Source of the DNA: Serratia sp. M24T3
Lineage (GTDB): Bacteria; Pseudomonadota; Gammaproteobacteria; Enterobacterales; Enterobacteriaceae
DNA: 64,000 bases
Assembly: GCF_000257645.1 (NCBI RefSeq)
Contig: NZ_AJHJ01000022.1
Location: 1-64,000 of the forward strand
Direction of reading: 5' to 3'
Position 1 is the first letter of the stretch; every line of letters starts with the position of its first letter. The position numbers and the translations under genes were made by a program. Below the pieces are notes generated by a model, which did no database searches, had not been told where the DNA came from, and saw only the letters and a list, made by a program, of their open reading frames with translations. Below, piece by piece: positions 28,146 to 38,390 of the stretch.

Positions 28146-28331
28146 TGTCGTCTTTCAGCGACACTATTAAGCACCAAGGTTTTTATCTTTTACTTTTCAG
28201 ATAGATGAGTGTCTCTTACCAACGACAATCAATACTGGAATTTAAAGTATTACCTTTCCTGCCGATTATACTCACAGTTAAATGTCTATTAAAAACAAAA
28301 ACTTAACAGTTAGTGTCGCTGAAAGGGAACA
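28146..28331 (-). promoter_or_regulatory. Array of GlrR (QseF)-type activator sites upstream of glmZ
   Basis: Two exact matches to TGTC-N10-GACA lie at 28146-28163 and 28210-28227, and a third with one mismatch (GACA to AACA) at 28314-28331. They lie about 170-350 bp upstream of the GlmZ start, typical enhancer distance for a sigma-54 activator. GlrR recognises TGTC-N10-GACA upstream of glmY and, in some genera, glmZ. A 15-bp inverted repeat (28152-28166, 28311-28325) is partly explained by sites 1 and 3. The A/T-rich DNA at 28010-28140 could bind IHF; no clean IHF site was seen. Confidence 0.75.
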
Positions 28332-28390
28332 GAGGATGATTTAAGGGAAAGTAATGAGGTAATTCAACGGAATATGACAAAGAGGAAAAA

Positions 28391-28417
28391 CAAAAAGCCC
28401 CGCATTTCTGCAGGGCT
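28391..28417 (-). terminator. Terminator of the argX-hisR-leuT-proM operon
   Basis: On the minus strand, AGCCCTGCA, loop GAAA and TGCGGGGCT are followed by TTTTTG. It begins 13 bp beyond the 3' end of the proline tRNA gene. Confidence 0.85.
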
Positions 28418-28429
28418 CTTTATTTGAAT

Positions 28430-28506
28430 TGGTCGGCGAGAGAGGATTCGAACCTCCGACCCACTGGTCCCAAACCAGTTGCGCTACCAAGCTGCGCTAC
28501 TCGCCG
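28430..28506 (-). tRNA. proM: tRNA-Pro (anticodon TGG)
   Basis: A 77-base cloverleaf with encoded CCA at the 3' end (28430-28432). The acceptor arm is CGGCGAG/CTCGCCG, the T arm contains GGTTCGAATCC, and the anticodon loop is TTTGGGA. It is the last gene of the four-tRNA cluster, as in E. coli. Confidence 0.97.
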
Positions 28507-28574
28507 ATGTCGTGCTTTTACTCTTTACAACCTGTCTTACGGATTACGTGGTACAGAGCTATTAAAGTTTTGTG

Positions 28575-28661
28575 TGGTGCGAAGAGAGGGACTTGAACCC
28601 TCACGTCCGTAAGAACACTAACACCTGAAGCTAGCGCGTCTACCAATTCCGCCACCTTCGC
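28575..28661 (-). tRNA. leuT: tRNA-Leu (anticodon CAG)
   Basis: An 87-base class II tRNA with long variable arm and encoded CCA. It begins GCGAAGGTGGCGGAATTGG; the anticodon loop is CTTCAGG and the T arm has GGTTCAAGTCC. Third in the cluster. Confidence 0.97.
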
Positions 28662-28713
28662 ACTGTCACAAACTTTACTCTTTACAACTCACACTCACTT
28701 CACAAGGAAGAAG

Positions 28714-28790
28714 TGGGGTGGCTAATGGGGCTCGAACCCACGACAACTGGAATCACAATCCAGGGCTCTACCAACTGAGCTATAGCCACC
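28714..28790 (-). tRNA. hisR: tRNA-His (anticodon GTG)
   Basis: A 77-base tRNA with encoded CCA and the extra 5' G typical of tRNA-His. It begins GGTGGCTATAGCTCAG, the anticodon loop is TTGTGAT, and the T arm contains GGTTCGAGCCC. Second in the cluster. Confidence 0.97.
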
Positions 28791-28856
28791 ATTGTATCTT
28801 TACTTCACGTCCGAAACTAACACCGCAACTCTTTGCGCAAAACCAACCGAGGTCAA

Positions 28857-28933
<77 letters not shown>

Positions 28934-28954
28934 TTAGCGCCGTTGCGGGTGGGG

Positions 28955-28983
28955 ATACTACGGCTTAACCGCCATGCTGTCTA
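28955..28983 (-). promoter_or_regulatory. Promoter of the tRNA operon
   Basis: On the minus strand, -35 TAGACA (28978-28983), a 17-bp spacer and -10 TAGTAT (28955-28960) are followed by a C-rich discriminator (CCCCACCCGC), typical of ppGpp-repressed stable-RNA promoters. Confidence 0.75.
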
Positions 28984-29085
28984 GTGCTTTTTTTTGAAAA
29001 AGTTTCGATTGATTACGAATTGTCCATTAAGCACTAAAAGTAAGCATATCAGGCTCCCCACCCACGCTTTTTTCTTTAAAAGCGC

Positions 29086-30459
29086 TTAACGGCTGCGGCG
29101 ATTCATTCCCAAAGCCAGGTAAATAAGTGATACCGCAGCAATAAAAATTGCCCCAACCAGCAAAGAAATTCGCGTATCAGGGTTAATTGCCATACCAACC
29201 AGCACACAAAGCAGGAAAGCCAGTGTCAGATAGTTGGTATACGGGAATAAAATTGACTTAAACGGGTGCGCTTTCAATGCAGTGCGATGTGCTTCACGAA
29301 AACGCAGTTGGCTAATCAGCACCACAAACCACGGGATCATCCCCGGTAATACACTCGCACTATAGACATAGACGAACACTTGCTCGGGATTCGGGATCAA
29401 ATAGTTCAGGCACGAGCCGACCAGCAGGCAAATAATCGTTACGGTAATGCCGTACACCGGCACGCCGCTGGCAGAGACTTTAGACAGAAACGCCGGCAGC
29501 TGGCCGTTTTGCGACAGCGCGTAGAGCATACGGCCACAGCTGTACATGCCGCTGTTACAACCTGATAGCGCAGCAGTCAGCACCACAAAATTGATAATAC
29601 CGGCCGCGGCGGTGATCCCGACTTTGGCGAAGGTCAGCACAAACGGGCTGCCGTGGGTGCCCATCTCATTCCATGGGAAAATGGTAATGATGACGAAAAT
29701 CGCGCCAACATAAAAAATCAGAATGCGCCACAGGATGTTATTAATCGCGCGTTTAAGGGTAACTTGCGGATTCTTGGCTTCACCGGCAGTGATCCCCACC
29801 AGTTCAACCCCCTGATACGACGCCACAACAATACAGAGCGCAAACAGGAAACCTTTCCAGCCTCCGGCAAAGAAACCGCCATGAACGGTCAGATTATCGA
29901 AACCGATGGCCTGTCCGTGGTTGCCAAAACCAAAGAAAATCACCGCCAGGCCGACGACGATCATCACAATAATGGTGGTGATTTTAATCAGCGCAAACCA
30001 GAACTCCATCTCACCGTAAAGCTTGACCGCCGCAAGGTTGGCAGCTGCAACGATGGCAACCGCCGCCAGCGCGGGGATCCACTGTGGCAAATGCGGGAAC
30101 CAGTACTGGGCATAAACGCCGATGGCGGTAATTTCCGAAATCCCCACCGCTATCCACATAAACCAATAGCCCCAGGCGGTTAGATAACCGAAATACGGAC
30201 CAAGATATTTATGAGCATAAACGGCAAACGATCCGGCGACGGGTTCGAGATGCAACATCTCGCCCATTGAACGCATAATAAAGAAGACAAACACGCCAGC
30301 CAGAATATATGCCAGCAAAACAGAAGGGCCTGCCCATCTCAATGTACTGGCGGCCCCCATAAACAATCCAACCCCGATAGTCCCGCCTAAGGCTATCAAT
30401 TCAATGTGGCGGGCCTCCAACCCTCGATGAAGTCCGTTTTTTTCTTCGTTACTCGCCAT
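29086..30459 (-). CDS. thrP: Threonine/serine transporter ThrP (YifK)
   Basis: A 457-residue APC-superfamily amino-acid permease with twelve spans, close to E. coli YifK/ThrP (461), a proton-coupled threonine and serine importer. The start at 30459 ([18 protein letters not shown]) follows AGAGGA; the upstream in-frame codon at 30477 is not used. The conserved N-terminal [18 protein letters not shown] is the substrate-binding helix 1. Its position between the tRNA cluster and wecG is as in E. coli. The 235 bp upstream hold its promoter; I found no clear operator. Confidence 0.93.
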   Translation of the reverse strand: MASNEEKNGLHRGLEARHIELIALGGTIGVGLFMGAASTLRWAGPSVLLAYILAGVFVFFIMRSMGEMLHLEPVAGSFAVYAHKYLGPYFGYLTAWGYWFMWIAVGISEITAIGVYAQYWFPHLPQWIPALAAVAIVAAANLAAVKLYGEMEFWFALIKITTIIVMIVVGLAVIFFGFGNHGQAIGFDNLTVHGGFFAGGWKGFLFALCIVVASYQGVELVGITAGEAKNPQVTLKRAINNILWRILIFYVGAIFVIITIFPWNEMGTHGSPFVLTFAKVGITAAAGIINFVVLTAALSGCNSGMYSCGRMLYALSQNGQLPAFLSKVSASGVPVYGITVTIICLLVGSCLNYLIPNPEQVFVYVYSASVLPGMIPWFVVLISQLRFREAHRTALKAHPFKSILFPYTNYLTLAFLLCVLVGMAINPDTRISLLVGAIFIAAVSLIYLALGMNRRSR

Positions 30460-30694
30460 AAATCCTCTGTTTCTCAAAGTGTTGTGTTTGTTCTGTTTTC
30501 CGGATTTTCCGGAATATTATTGTTATTTCCCAAGGTCAGGGCAGATAAAACGGCGGTATGGTTTCGTATTTTGGGGTCAGTTGCAAATGAGAATGAATAA
30601 AATAGCGGGGCAGGTCGAATTTTCAGCAATTTTGCAGTGAAATTACGCTGAGAGTAAGGATAAAAGCCCGCGACCAGACACGGGCATGAAACGA

Positions 30695-31444
30695 TTACAG
30701 CCGACGGGTGTAATAATAAAGAACGAACTTTAGCAGTTTAAGTTGGCGCGGCAGGCGGCCAGGCTGATTGATTAATCGGTAAAGCCACTCTAGTCCGAGC
30801 TTCTGCCAACCTTTAGGAGCACGCTTTACCGCGCCGATAAATACGTCGTAGGTTCCGCCAACGCCCATGTACAGCGCGTCGGGATAAACCTTGCGACAGT
30901 CACGCATCAAAATCTCCTGACGCGGAGATCCCATCGCCACGGTAATCACTTTCGCCCCACTGGCTTTAACCCGCTCGAAAAGCGCCTCTCGCTCTGCTGG
31001 GGTAAAGTAACCGTTTTGACTGCCGACAATATTGACGTTCCATTGCTTACGCAGCTTGTCCCTGGTTTGTGATAACACAGCTTCTTGACCGCCGATCAAA
31101 AATACCGGCGTTCCAAGTTGTCCTGCGCGTTGCATTACGGCTTCCCACAGGTCGGCACCCGGCACGCGTTCAACGTTGGCGGCGGGATATTTTCGACGGA
31201 TGGAAGCCACAATACTGACCCCGTCGGCATACTTATAATCCGCCTCTTTGATCAAACTGCGCAGCTGGGCGTCACGCTCGGTCGCCAGCACTTTCTCGGC
31301 ATTGATCGCGACCAGAGTCCCCGTTTTTACTGCGTCCTCAGTAATGAGATAGTCGCGGAACTGGTCCATGTCGCGAAATCCCCACAGCTCAATGTCACGG
31401 ATGCTGTATTTCGGAATAGACAGGGGGATTGAGCTTGAATTCAT
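30695..31444 (-). CDS. wecG: UDP-ManNAcA:lipid I transferase (ECA)
   Basis: A 249-residue GT26 (WecG/TagA) glycosyltransferase adding N-acetylmannosaminuronic acid to lipid I to make ECA lipid II; E. coli WecG has 246. The family signature [12 protein letters not shown] and [20 protein letters not shown] are present. It is the last gene of the ECA operon; wzyE ends 2 bp upstream. Confidence 0.95.
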   Translation of the reverse strand: MNSSSIPLSIPKYSIRDIELWGFRDMDQFRDYLITEDAVKTGTLVAINAEKVLATERDAQLRSLIKEADYKYADGVSIVASIRRKYPAANVERVPGADLWEAVMQRAGQLGTPVFLIGGQEAVLSQTRDKLRKQWNVNIVGSQNGYFTPAEREALFERVKASGAKVITVAMGSPRQEILMRDCRKVYPDALYMGVGGTYDVFIGAVKRAPKGWQKLGLEWLYRLINQPGRLPRQLKLLKFVLYYYTRRL

Positions 31445-31446
31445 TA

Positions 31447-32826
31447 TTATCCTTTATCGCGCACGAACGGCTCTGTCACCACAACGGGTTCAACATTGGC
31501 CAGGTGGTCAACACGCATTCTTATTAATCCGGCGGTATCAAACAACCAATACAGCAACTTGGCGGCGATTAGGCAAAGGCCAAAAACCACGGCAAAAAAT
31601 ATTACCCGCGAAAAGAATGAATCCACCCCTTCACGAGCCAAGACAATAATATTGAATACCGCACCGAAACAAAAGCTCTGCAAAATCGCCGCCTTGTAAG
31701 GATTGGTCGCGTTCCGAGCCAGCGCATACAGCCAGTCGAACCACTTGATAATCATGCCTACCGCGACTGCACCCAACGGGATAAACGCCGCCCCGCCCAT
31801 AATTACCAGTGAACCAATCAGCGTTGGAGAAATCGCCAGGCCAGAGTGATTGTCGAGCACTTCCCAAGTGAAATAGTTACCGGTATTCATCACCGCAGAC
31901 GGCCTGCCGTGCCATAGCCAGGTCGGGATAAACACGTAGAAATCACGGATAATTGGCATCAGCCCCTGGAAGTGGATCTTGTCGTAATTTTGCAGCAATA
32001 GCGCAAGATTCTCCCACGGCGAGAAAGTATCGCGGGTCAGATAAAGGAAAGTATAGAAAGCTTCGGGGCCACTGACGTCAAGGTTGTAGCGTTTCAGCGC
32101 CAGCCAGAACATTCCCACCACTGCCATAATGCCCGCCAGCAACAACATCCACAGCGTGATCCAGCCGCGAATAATGCCGATAAACAGGAACAGCGCCAAT
32201 GCGATGATGATATTGGCGCGCGTGCCCCCTACCACTACATAGGTCAGCAGACCAAAGGCAAAAGTAGTAAACAGAAACAGGAACCAGTTAGTCCGAGTCT
32301 GCCTGAGGAAATAAACCACCAGCATCGCCGGAATAAAGAAATAGAAGAAACGTTTTAGCGCCACGCCGGACACGTTGCTGGAGAAAATCTGACTATAAGA
32401 GGTCAGTTTGAAAAGCAGGAAGCCGTTGTGGGCGAAGAAAATCCCCAGCGTCACAAAGGCAACCAGCGCCATCAGGATCCAGGTCAGATTGGTTTCAACC
32501 CGATTCATGCTAAACACTTCCCGCCTCGGCACGGCTCGTGGTTTACGCAACCGCGTTTTATATACCACGTAATAGATGCCATAAAAGCAGGTTGCCGACA
32601 GCATTGCCTCCAACAGAAAAGGCACCGGTACCACGGCGGTGTTGAATTCAAACACCAGCAGGCAGGTCAGCGGGAAGCCAAAATAAAAGGTCAGCAGATA
32701 CAACACGGAGAAAAAAAGATTGAAGCTAAACCGCACCCGCCGGAATTCCAGATAGGTCAGACTCAAAATAAATAGCAACGAGAAAGCATAGACGATGCTT
32801 AGACCGCCCAACTGCGCCAGCGTCAT
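31447..32826 (-). CDS. wzyE: ECA polymerase WzyE
   Basis: A 459-residue inner-membrane polymerase (E. coli 450) with about eleven spans that links ECA trisaccharide repeats in the periplasm. The conserved [18 protein letters not shown] and TPFDWL-like loops (here [22 protein letters not shown]) are visible. It overlaps wecF by 4 bases (ATGA). Confidence 0.94.
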   Translation of the reverse strand: MTLAQLGGLSIVYAFSLLFILSLTYLEFRRVRFSFNLFFSVLYLLTFYFGFPLTCLLVFEFNTAVVPVPFLLEAMLSATCFYGIYYVVYKTRLRKPRAVPRREVFSMNRVETNLTWILMALVAFVTLGIFFAHNGFLLFKLTSYSQIFSSNVSGVALKRFFYFFIPAMLVVYFLRQTRTNWFLFLFTTFAFGLLTYVVVGGTRANIIIALALFLFIGIIRGWITLWMLLLAGIMAVVGMFWLALKRYNLDVSGPEAFYTFLYLTRDTFSPWENLALLLQNYDKIHFQGLMPIIRDFYVFIPTWLWHGRPSAVMNTGNYFTWEVLDNHSGLAISPTLIGSLVIMGGAAFIPLGAVAVGMIIKWFDWLYALARNATNPYKAAILQSFCFGAVFNIIVLAREGVDSFFSRVIFFAVVFGLCLIAAKLLYWLFDTAGLIRMRVDHLANVEPVVVTEPFVRDKG

Positions 32827-33908
32827 GATGAAACTCCCACGGCGTTGTTCAAGGCCTGCACCCAGCCCTGAATGTAATTCGGGCTAAAAAAGGCAATATT
32901 TTGCCGATCGGCATTCAGCAACTGACGACGAGCCTCGTTCAGAGTGGCACCATCGAGCTGGTCGTCGTCAAATAACACCGGCAAATCCTGTTCCGCCATA
33001 TCCTGCCAGAAAGGGTTTTTGCGCGAGAGCACAAACGGCACGCCAAACTGGATCAGCAGACAAAGCGTGCCAATCCCCTGCTGTCTTTCAAAGATAAAAT
33101 ATCCTAGCGCGCAGCTTTTCAGCATGCTCAGGTAGTCGGAAAACGCCATGGACTCGGTTAACAGCTCGATGTTTTCCGCAGGGAAAAGTGCCAGCGCTTC
33201 ACCGCGTACCAGCTCGATATAGGTCTGATTATTTGCAGGATAGCCCATTGGGATAATCACTTTTATCCCCGCGCCCCACTGTTTGTGCAGCGCGCGCAGA
33301 GCGTCGATATGGCGATTGCTCGGATCCCCCGAGTTGCCGACCAGCACTGTTGGCTGCCCTTCGGGAACAGGGGCGTCAGCGGGCAAGGTCAGCGACGGAT
33401 CCATGCGGGTCGGGAAATACAGTAATGAAGAAGGCACCCGAGGATGTCGCTGGTGATAGTGTGACAAATCGCCCCGGGTGGCGAATACGCGCCCGACTCG
33501 CCCCTGAGCCAGGCGGCGCAATAAATAAAACAGTCGATATTTCAAGCTGCCGGAGTTTTCGTACAGGTCCGCGCCCCAGACATGCCAGAAGGCCTGTCGG
33601 GTATTGATCTTACCGCTTAACAAAGCCAGCCAGATGCCAGGATTAAATTGGCCATGAAAAAAGAAACGGCAATTTCTGTCAGCCTGCGCTCTGGCGATCA
33701 CCGCCTGCGCCAGCGATTTTTTGTCGGCCAACACCTCGATACTCAACTTTTCACACGCCGGTAGCGCCTGTGAATCAAGGCTGGCGACCATAAAATGCTG
33801 CCCCTGCTCTAGCGGGACGTGATCGAGTAACACCTCGTTAAAGAAGCGCAGCACGGTCGAATTATGATGCGGGATATCAGATCCCAAAACGTGAATCAGC
33901 GTTTTCAT
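32823..33908 (-). CDS. wecF: TDP-Fuc4NAc:lipid II transferase WecF
   Basis: A 361-residue GT56 glycosyltransferase (E. coli 359) adding the third sugar, 4-acetamido-4,6-dideoxygalactose, to complete ECA lipid III. It starts [16 protein letters not shown], with the conserved [10 protein letters not shown] and [14 protein letters not shown] segments. Four-base overlaps with wzxE and wzyE indicate coupling. Confidence 0.95.
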   Translation of the reverse strand: MKTLIHVLGSDIPHHNSTVLRFFNEVLLDHVPLEQGQHFMVASLDSQALPACEKLSIEVLADKKSLAQAVIARAQADRNCRFFFHGQFNPGIWLALLSGKINTRQAFWHVWGADLYENSGSLKYRLFYLLRRLAQGRVGRVFATRGDLSHYHQRHPRVPSSLLYFPTRMDPSLTLPADAPVPEGQPTVLVGNSGDPSNRHIDALRALHKQWGAGIKVIIPMGYPANNQTYIELVRGEALALFPAENIELLTESMAFSDYLSMLKSCALGYFIFERQQGIGTLCLLIQFGVPFVLSRKNPFWQDMAEQDLPVLFDDDQLDGATLNEARRQLLNADRQNIAFFSPNYIQGWVQALNNAVGVSS

Positions 33909-35155
33909 GGTCGTCTACGATAAATAACAAAAAAGGTACAGCACAGCGCAAAGTAAATAGTGTAAGTCGCCATATAAGCCTGCGCGGCACCGAGTGCGCC
34001 GTGTAACGGGATCAGCCAATGCGAAAACAGAGTCAGCAAAAGAAACTGGCTGATTTCGGTCAACAGATAAAAACGCAGCGACGCTTTGGCAATCACTAGA
34101 TAACCAAAGATATAAGCACTGACTTTAAGCACATCACCAACCAGCTGCCAGGCGAAAAGATCGCGCATCGCCGTAAACTGTGGCGAGAACAGTAGCCAGA
34201 CAGCAAAATCACGCAGCAGCCAGACAGTCAAGCTGGCCGCGGCTACCATCGGCATCACAAACTTCAGCGCCTTGACGATCTCGCGGCTAATCTCTTCTTT
34301 ATTGGTGAGACGAGCCAGCGTCGGCAACAGATACACGCTAAACGAGGCGGTAATAAATTGCAGATAGGCGTCAGATATACTGCTCACGCCCTGCCAGATC
34401 CCCACAGCCTGCCAGCCGTCGTGCTCGGCCAGTAAATTACGCATCATCACGTAAGCCACCGGCAAAGTGACTGAGGTGATCAGCGCCATAATTGTAAACT
34501 TGGCGAACTGGCGCGCCAGCTGTGGATCCCAGCTTGGAGCTAAAAATTTCGCAGAAAAAAGCTGACGACGCCAGAGCACAATTCCCGCCGGTAATACCAC
34601 CAGCGCCGGAACCAGCGCAAAACCGACCAACGCGCCGCGATAACCGCCGACGCTAAAGCATAACCAATAGGCCAGCAAACCTGTCAGACTGCCACCGATT
34701 ACTGCCAGCGAATTGCCTTGTGCATCACGATAGCCTTTTAGAATCGCCTGAAACAGGTTGGCGTATGCGATGCCCATCTGGATAAGCGCGACAGCCCGCA
34801 CTACCGACTGATAGTCGCCGTGTCCAAAAAGCGCCACACTAATGGGCGCGGCGGCCAGCAACATAACCAGCGCCAGCGCGGTGGAAAATCCGAGAATCAG
34901 CGTAGAGGCTGTACCTAATATTGCCCTAAGCTTTTCCGGCTCCTGCCGTGATTGGGCGACATGCTTGGTGACGCCGTTAAAAATCCCCGCTCCCGACAGC
35001 ACGCCCAGCACGGTGATCAGCTGGCGGAAATTTCCTGCCTGACCCACGCCGACCGGGCCGAAAGCGACGGCCAATAGTTTAATGACCACTAGCCCGGCAC
35101 CAATTTTAATCAGTGTCGAACCGGCGGTCCAAAGAGACGCTTTTGCTAAAGACAT
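33905..35155 (-). CDS. wzxE: ECA lipid III flippase WzxE
   Basis: A 416-residue MATE/MOP-superfamily flippase with twelve spans, the same length as E. coli WzxE, moving ECA lipid III to the periplasmic face. It starts [26 protein letters not shown]. It is coupled to wecF, and wecE ends 1 bp upstream. Confidence 0.95.
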   Translation of the reverse strand: MSLAKASLWTAGSTLIKIGAGLVVIKLLAVAFGPVGVGQAGNFRQLITVLGVLSGAGIFNGVTKHVAQSRQEPEKLRAILGTASTLILGFSTALALVMLLAAAPISVALFGHGDYQSVVRAVALIQMGIAYANLFQAILKGYRDAQGNSLAVIGGSLTGLLAYWLCFSVGGYRGALVGFALVPALVVLPAGIVLWRRQLFSAKFLAPSWDPQLARQFAKFTIMALITSVTLPVAYVMMRNLLAEHDGWQAVGIWQGVSSISDAYLQFITASFSVYLLPTLARLTNKEEISREIVKALKFVMPMVAAASLTVWLLRDFAVWLLFSPQFTAMRDLFAWQLVGDVLKVSAYIFGYLVIAKASLRFYLLTEISQFLLLTLFSHWLIPLHGALGAAQAYMATYTIYFALCCTFFVIYRRRP

Positions 35156-35156
35156 A

Positions 35157-36287
35157 TCAGGCGAAGAAGCTCCGCAAGGTAGAAATTACCGCCTGCTGCA
35201 TGACGTTACTCATGTTGTAAAACAGCGGTAATCGCACCAGTTTGCTGCTCTCTTCGGTGGTATAAACGTCTTCACCGCAGAAATAGCCAAACTTCTTACC
35301 CGCAATCGAGGAATGCAAAGGAATGTAATGAAAGACGGTAAGAATTTCAGCCTCTTTCATATATTCAATTAGCGCATCGCGTTTTTCACTGTCTTTAAAC
35401 TTGATGTAAAACATGTGCGCATTGTGTACGCAACCCGGCGCAATGGTGGGTAACACTAGGTCGCCAGCGTCCTGCAAAGGTTTCAGCGCCTTGTAGTAAC
35501 TGTTCCACAGTTTTAAACGTTGCTGGTTAATCTGCTGGGCGGCTTCAAGCTGAGCCCAGAGATAGGCGGCCTGCAAGTCGGCCATCAAATAGCTGGAACC
35601 GATATCACGCCAAGTATATTTATCAACCTGGCCGCGAAAGAACTGGCTGCGATTGGTGCCCTTTTCGCGAATAATTTCAGCACGCTCCACCAGCTCAGGG
35701 CTGTTAATCAGCGTCGCGCCACCTTCGCCCCCGGCGGTGTAGTTTTTAGTCTCATGAAAGCTAAAGCAGCCAATATGGCCGAGGGTACCCAAAGCGCGCC
35801 CTTTATAGGTCGACATCACGCCCTGCGCCGCATCTTCGACCACAAAGAGCTTATATTTTTCGGCCAACGCCATGATGGTGTCCATTTCACAGGCGACTCC
35901 CGCGTAATGCACCGGCACAATCGCCCGCGTTTTCTCAGTGATTGCGGCTTCAATCAATGTTTCGTCGATGTTCATGGTGTCTGGTCGGATATCGACAAAC
36001 ACGATTGTCGCGCCGCGCAGAACAAAGGCGTTGGCCGTCGAGACGAAGGTGTAGCTCGGCATGATCACTTCATCGCCGGGCTTGATGTCCAACAAAATGG
36101 CGGCCATCTCTAAGGAGGCAGTGCAGGAAGGCGTTAAAAGCACTTTTGGACAGCGGAAGTTTTTTTCAAACCACTGCTGGCAGCGGCGGGTAAAACCGCC
36201 ATCGCCACACAGTTTACCGCTGCCCATGGCAGCCTGCATGTAGTCCAGCTCAGTGCCGACAATCGGCGGAGAGTTAAATGGGATCAT
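35157..36287 (-). CDS. wecE: dTDP-4-amino-4,6-dideoxygalactose transaminase
   Basis: A 376-residue PLP enzyme of the DegT/DnrJ/EryC1 family, the same length as E. coli WecE (RffA). It aminates dTDP-4-keto-6-deoxyglucose to dTDP-Fuc4N. The start at 36287 (MIPFNSPPIVGTELDY) matches orthologues; fifteen upstream in-frame residues overlap wecD and are not used. The PLP Lys is in SFHETKNYTAGGEGG. Its substrate comes from RffG/RffH-type enzymes, whose genes are not in this operon. wecD ends 4 bp upstream. Confidence 0.96.
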   Translation of the reverse strand: MIPFNSPPIVGTELDYMQAAMGSGKLCGDGGFTRRCQQWFEKNFRCPKVLLTPSCTASLEMAAILLDIKPGDEVIMPSYTFVSTANAFVLRGATIVFVDIRPDTMNIDETLIEAAITEKTRAIVPVHYAGVACEMDTIMALAEKYKLFVVEDAAQGVMSTYKGRALGTLGHIGCFSFHETKNYTAGGEGGATLINSPELVERAEIIREKGTNRSQFFRGQVDKYTWRDIGSSYLMADLQAAYLWAQLEAAQQINQQRLKLWNSYYKALKPLQDAGDLVLPTIAPGCVHNAHMFYIKFKDSEKRDALIEYMKEAEILTVFHYIPLHSSIAGKKFGYFCGEDVYTTEESSKLVRLPLFYNMSNVMQQAVISTLRSFFA

Positions 36288-36291
36288 AAAA

Positions 36292-36999
36292 TTACCTGTA
36301 CAGCCAGTAAGCTGAATGAGACAGAACAGCACCGCAGGTACGATACAAATTCAACGCTGCGATATTGCCTGTTTGCGTGGCAACCTTGAGTTGCTCAATT
36401 CCATGTGCGAGGCACCAGCTCTGTGCCGCTTTCATTAACTGCTTGCCAATGCCACGCCCGGTAGCCTGAGGCTGAACGGCCAGCAATCCAACACGGGCAA
36501 CCTTGGGTTCAATGGCGCGCAGCGTGACAAATCCCAGCAGCTGGCCATCATTGTCGCTTAAGGTCAGGCAATGAGTATCAAAGGTCCCCAGAATCGCCTT
36601 CTCGGCCCACAGCGCATAAAAACGACCAGAATCATGTGGTTGATACCAGGGCGAGCGAAAACGACTGAGCTGAAAAGCGCTGCCGGCCAACTGGCACACG
36701 CGGGATAAATCACGACGAGTCGCTAACTGATATTCGATTGTTGCAGGCTCGGCATCGCGGAGATCCAGAGAGAAATCGATTTCCCCCTCAACCATGCGAA
36801 ACCCTAAATAGTACAGGCCGTCGATTATCTCGCTCTGATCGGCCGGCACTTTGGCATGCACCAGCGGATATTCACCCAAATCACTGCGCTGTAAAACCGG
36901 GCCAGCGAAATCCAGTATCAGTTTAGCGCTTGGCCGGGAGAAAAAATCGCTTTCCCACTGCAAATACTCAAGTCGCCCGCGGATTAGATTATCGTTCAT
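36292..36999 (-). CDS. wecD: dTDP-fucosamine acetyltransferase
   Basis: A 235-residue GNAT acetyltransferase (E. coli WecD/RffC 224) that acetylates dTDP-Fuc4N. The acetyl-CoA pyrophosphate loop is QATGRGIGKQLM near residues 175-186, and the C-terminal AYWLYR is conserved. GGAGG lies ahead of the ATG. In E. coli, rffG and rffH precede it; here 87 bp of non-coding DNA separate it from wecC. Confidence 0.94.
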   Translation of the reverse strand: MNDNLIRGRLEYLQWESDFFSRPSAKLILDFAGPVLQRSDLGEYPLVHAKVPADQSEIIDGLYYLGFRMVEGEIDFSLDLRDAEPATIEYQLATRRDLSRVCQLAGSAFQLSRFRSPWYQPHDSGRFYALWAEKAILGTFDTHCLTLSDNDGQLLGFVTLRAIEPKVARVGLLAVQPQATGRGIGKQLMKAAQSWCLAHGIEQLKVATQTGNIAALNLYRTCGAVLSHSAYWLYR

Positions 37000-37086
37000 T
37001 TTTCCTCCAAGCCTTGAAGTCGCGCAACGACGGACCTAACGCCATTGGCCAGAGTAAACTATTACACCGTTTAGTTTAAGGGAGGC

Positions 37087-38382
37087 TTAGCGCCACACAC
37101 CTTTAGTATCGACCACCCAGTTTTGGGTGATCAGTTGGCCAGGAATCTGCTTAAACGCCGAGTGATCGACCAGCATGACCACCACGTCGGCATGCTGCAA
37201 CGCCGAGTCGAGCGATTTTAGGCTGGCCTTGTTTGCCAGTGCAGTGGGTAAATGCTCAACGTGCGGCTCAACCACCCAGGTTTCGCCTGCGTGCCAATCG
37301 GCAATCAGCTGCGTGACGTGTACCGCCGGGCTTTCACGTAAATCGTCAATATCTGGTTTAAACGCTAACCCAAAGCAGGCAATGTTGATTTCACTGGCGC
37401 GTTTTCCAGTAGCAGCCAGGCAGTCCGCCACCGCTGTTTTAACTTTATCAACGACCCAGAAAGGCTTGCCGTCGTTGACCACCCGCGCGGTGTGAATCAA
37501 TCGGGCCAGATCAGGATGCTGAGAAACGATAAACCACGGATCGACGGCGATACAGTGGCCACCGACGCCTGGTCCGGGCTGCAAAATGTTGACTCGGGGA
37601 TGGCGGTTTGCCAAACCAATCAGCTCCCAGACGTTGATCCCCTGTGCATCGCAAATCAGCGACAGTTCATTGGCAAAGGCGATATTAACGTCGCGGAAAC
37701 TGTTTTCAGTCAGTTTGCACATCTCGGCCGTGCGGCTGTTGGTCACCACGCATTCCCCTTCCAGGAAAATACGATACAGACTGCTGGCCCGCTGCGAGCA
37801 TTGGGGAGTCATTCCGCCAATAACGCGATCGTTCTTGATAAGTTCTACCATCACTTTACCCGGCAGTACGCGTTCCGGGCAGTAAGCGATGTTAACGTCT
37901 GGCGCGTTAGTATCAGTTGCCGAGGCCTCTGACAGCGGGAATCGCAGGTCTGGACGCAATGTAGCCAGCCACTGTGCCATTTGTTCGGTAGCACCCACCG
38001 GTGAGGTCGATTCCAGTATGATCAGATCACCTTTTTTCAGCACCACCGCCAGCGCGGTAACCGCTTTCTCGACATAGCTCATATCAGGCTGGTGACCGTC
38101 TTTGAACGGCGTCGGCACGGCTATCAGGAATGCGTCTGCTGGCTGCGGCACTGTCACGGCTTGCAAAAAGCCTTGTTCGACAGCCTGTTGCACCAGCGCA
38201 TCAAGCTCGGGTTCGACAATATGTACCCCGCCGCGATTGATGATATCGACCGCGCGCTGGTTGATATCCACACCGATAACCTTTTTATGACGTGAAGCAA
38301 AGGCGGCCGCTGTTGGCAGGCCGATATAGCCCAAACCAATGATGGAAATAGTTTCAAACGAGGCGTTGGTCATTACAGTCAT
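37087..38382 (-). CDS. wecC: UDP-ManNAc dehydrogenase
   Basis: A 431-residue UDP-glucose/GDP-mannose dehydrogenase family enzyme (E. coli 420) oxidising UDP-ManNAc to UDP-ManNAcA. The Rossmann motif is IIGLGYIGLPTAAAF; the active-site region has TENSFRDVNIAFANELSL and GPGVGGHCIAVDPWF (catalytic Cys). Start choice is uncertain: ATG at 38382, ATG at 38373, or a TTG at 38394 overlapping wecB. I use 38382. Confidence 0.95.
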   Translation of the reverse strand: MTVMTNASFETISIIGLGYIGLPTAAAFASRHKKVIGVDINQRAVDIINRGGVHIVEPELDALVQQAVEQGFLQAVTVPQPADAFLIAVPTPFKDGHQPDMSYVEKAVTALAVVLKKGDLIILESTSPVGATEQMAQWLATLRPDLRFPLSEASATDTNAPDVNIAYCPERVLPGKVMVELIKNDRVIGGMTPQCSQRASSLYRIFLEGECVVTNSRTAEMCKLTENSFRDVNIAFANELSLICDAQGINVWELIGLANRHPRVNILQPGPGVGGHCIAVDPWFIVSQHPDLARLIHTARVVNDGKPFWVVDKVKTAVADCLAATGKRASEINIACFGLAFKPDIDDLRESPAVHVTQLIADWHAGETWVVEPHVEHLPTALANKASLKSLDSALQHADVVVMLVDHSAFKQIPGQLITQNWVVDTKGVWR

Positions 38383-38390
38383 GATTTCAC

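Noticed and set aside
28152-28325. MITE-like element with 15-bp inverted ends
   Set aside because: The inverted arms coincide with TGTC-N10-GACA type GlrR sites upstream of the glmZ sigma-54 promoter, and no target-site duplication is seen.
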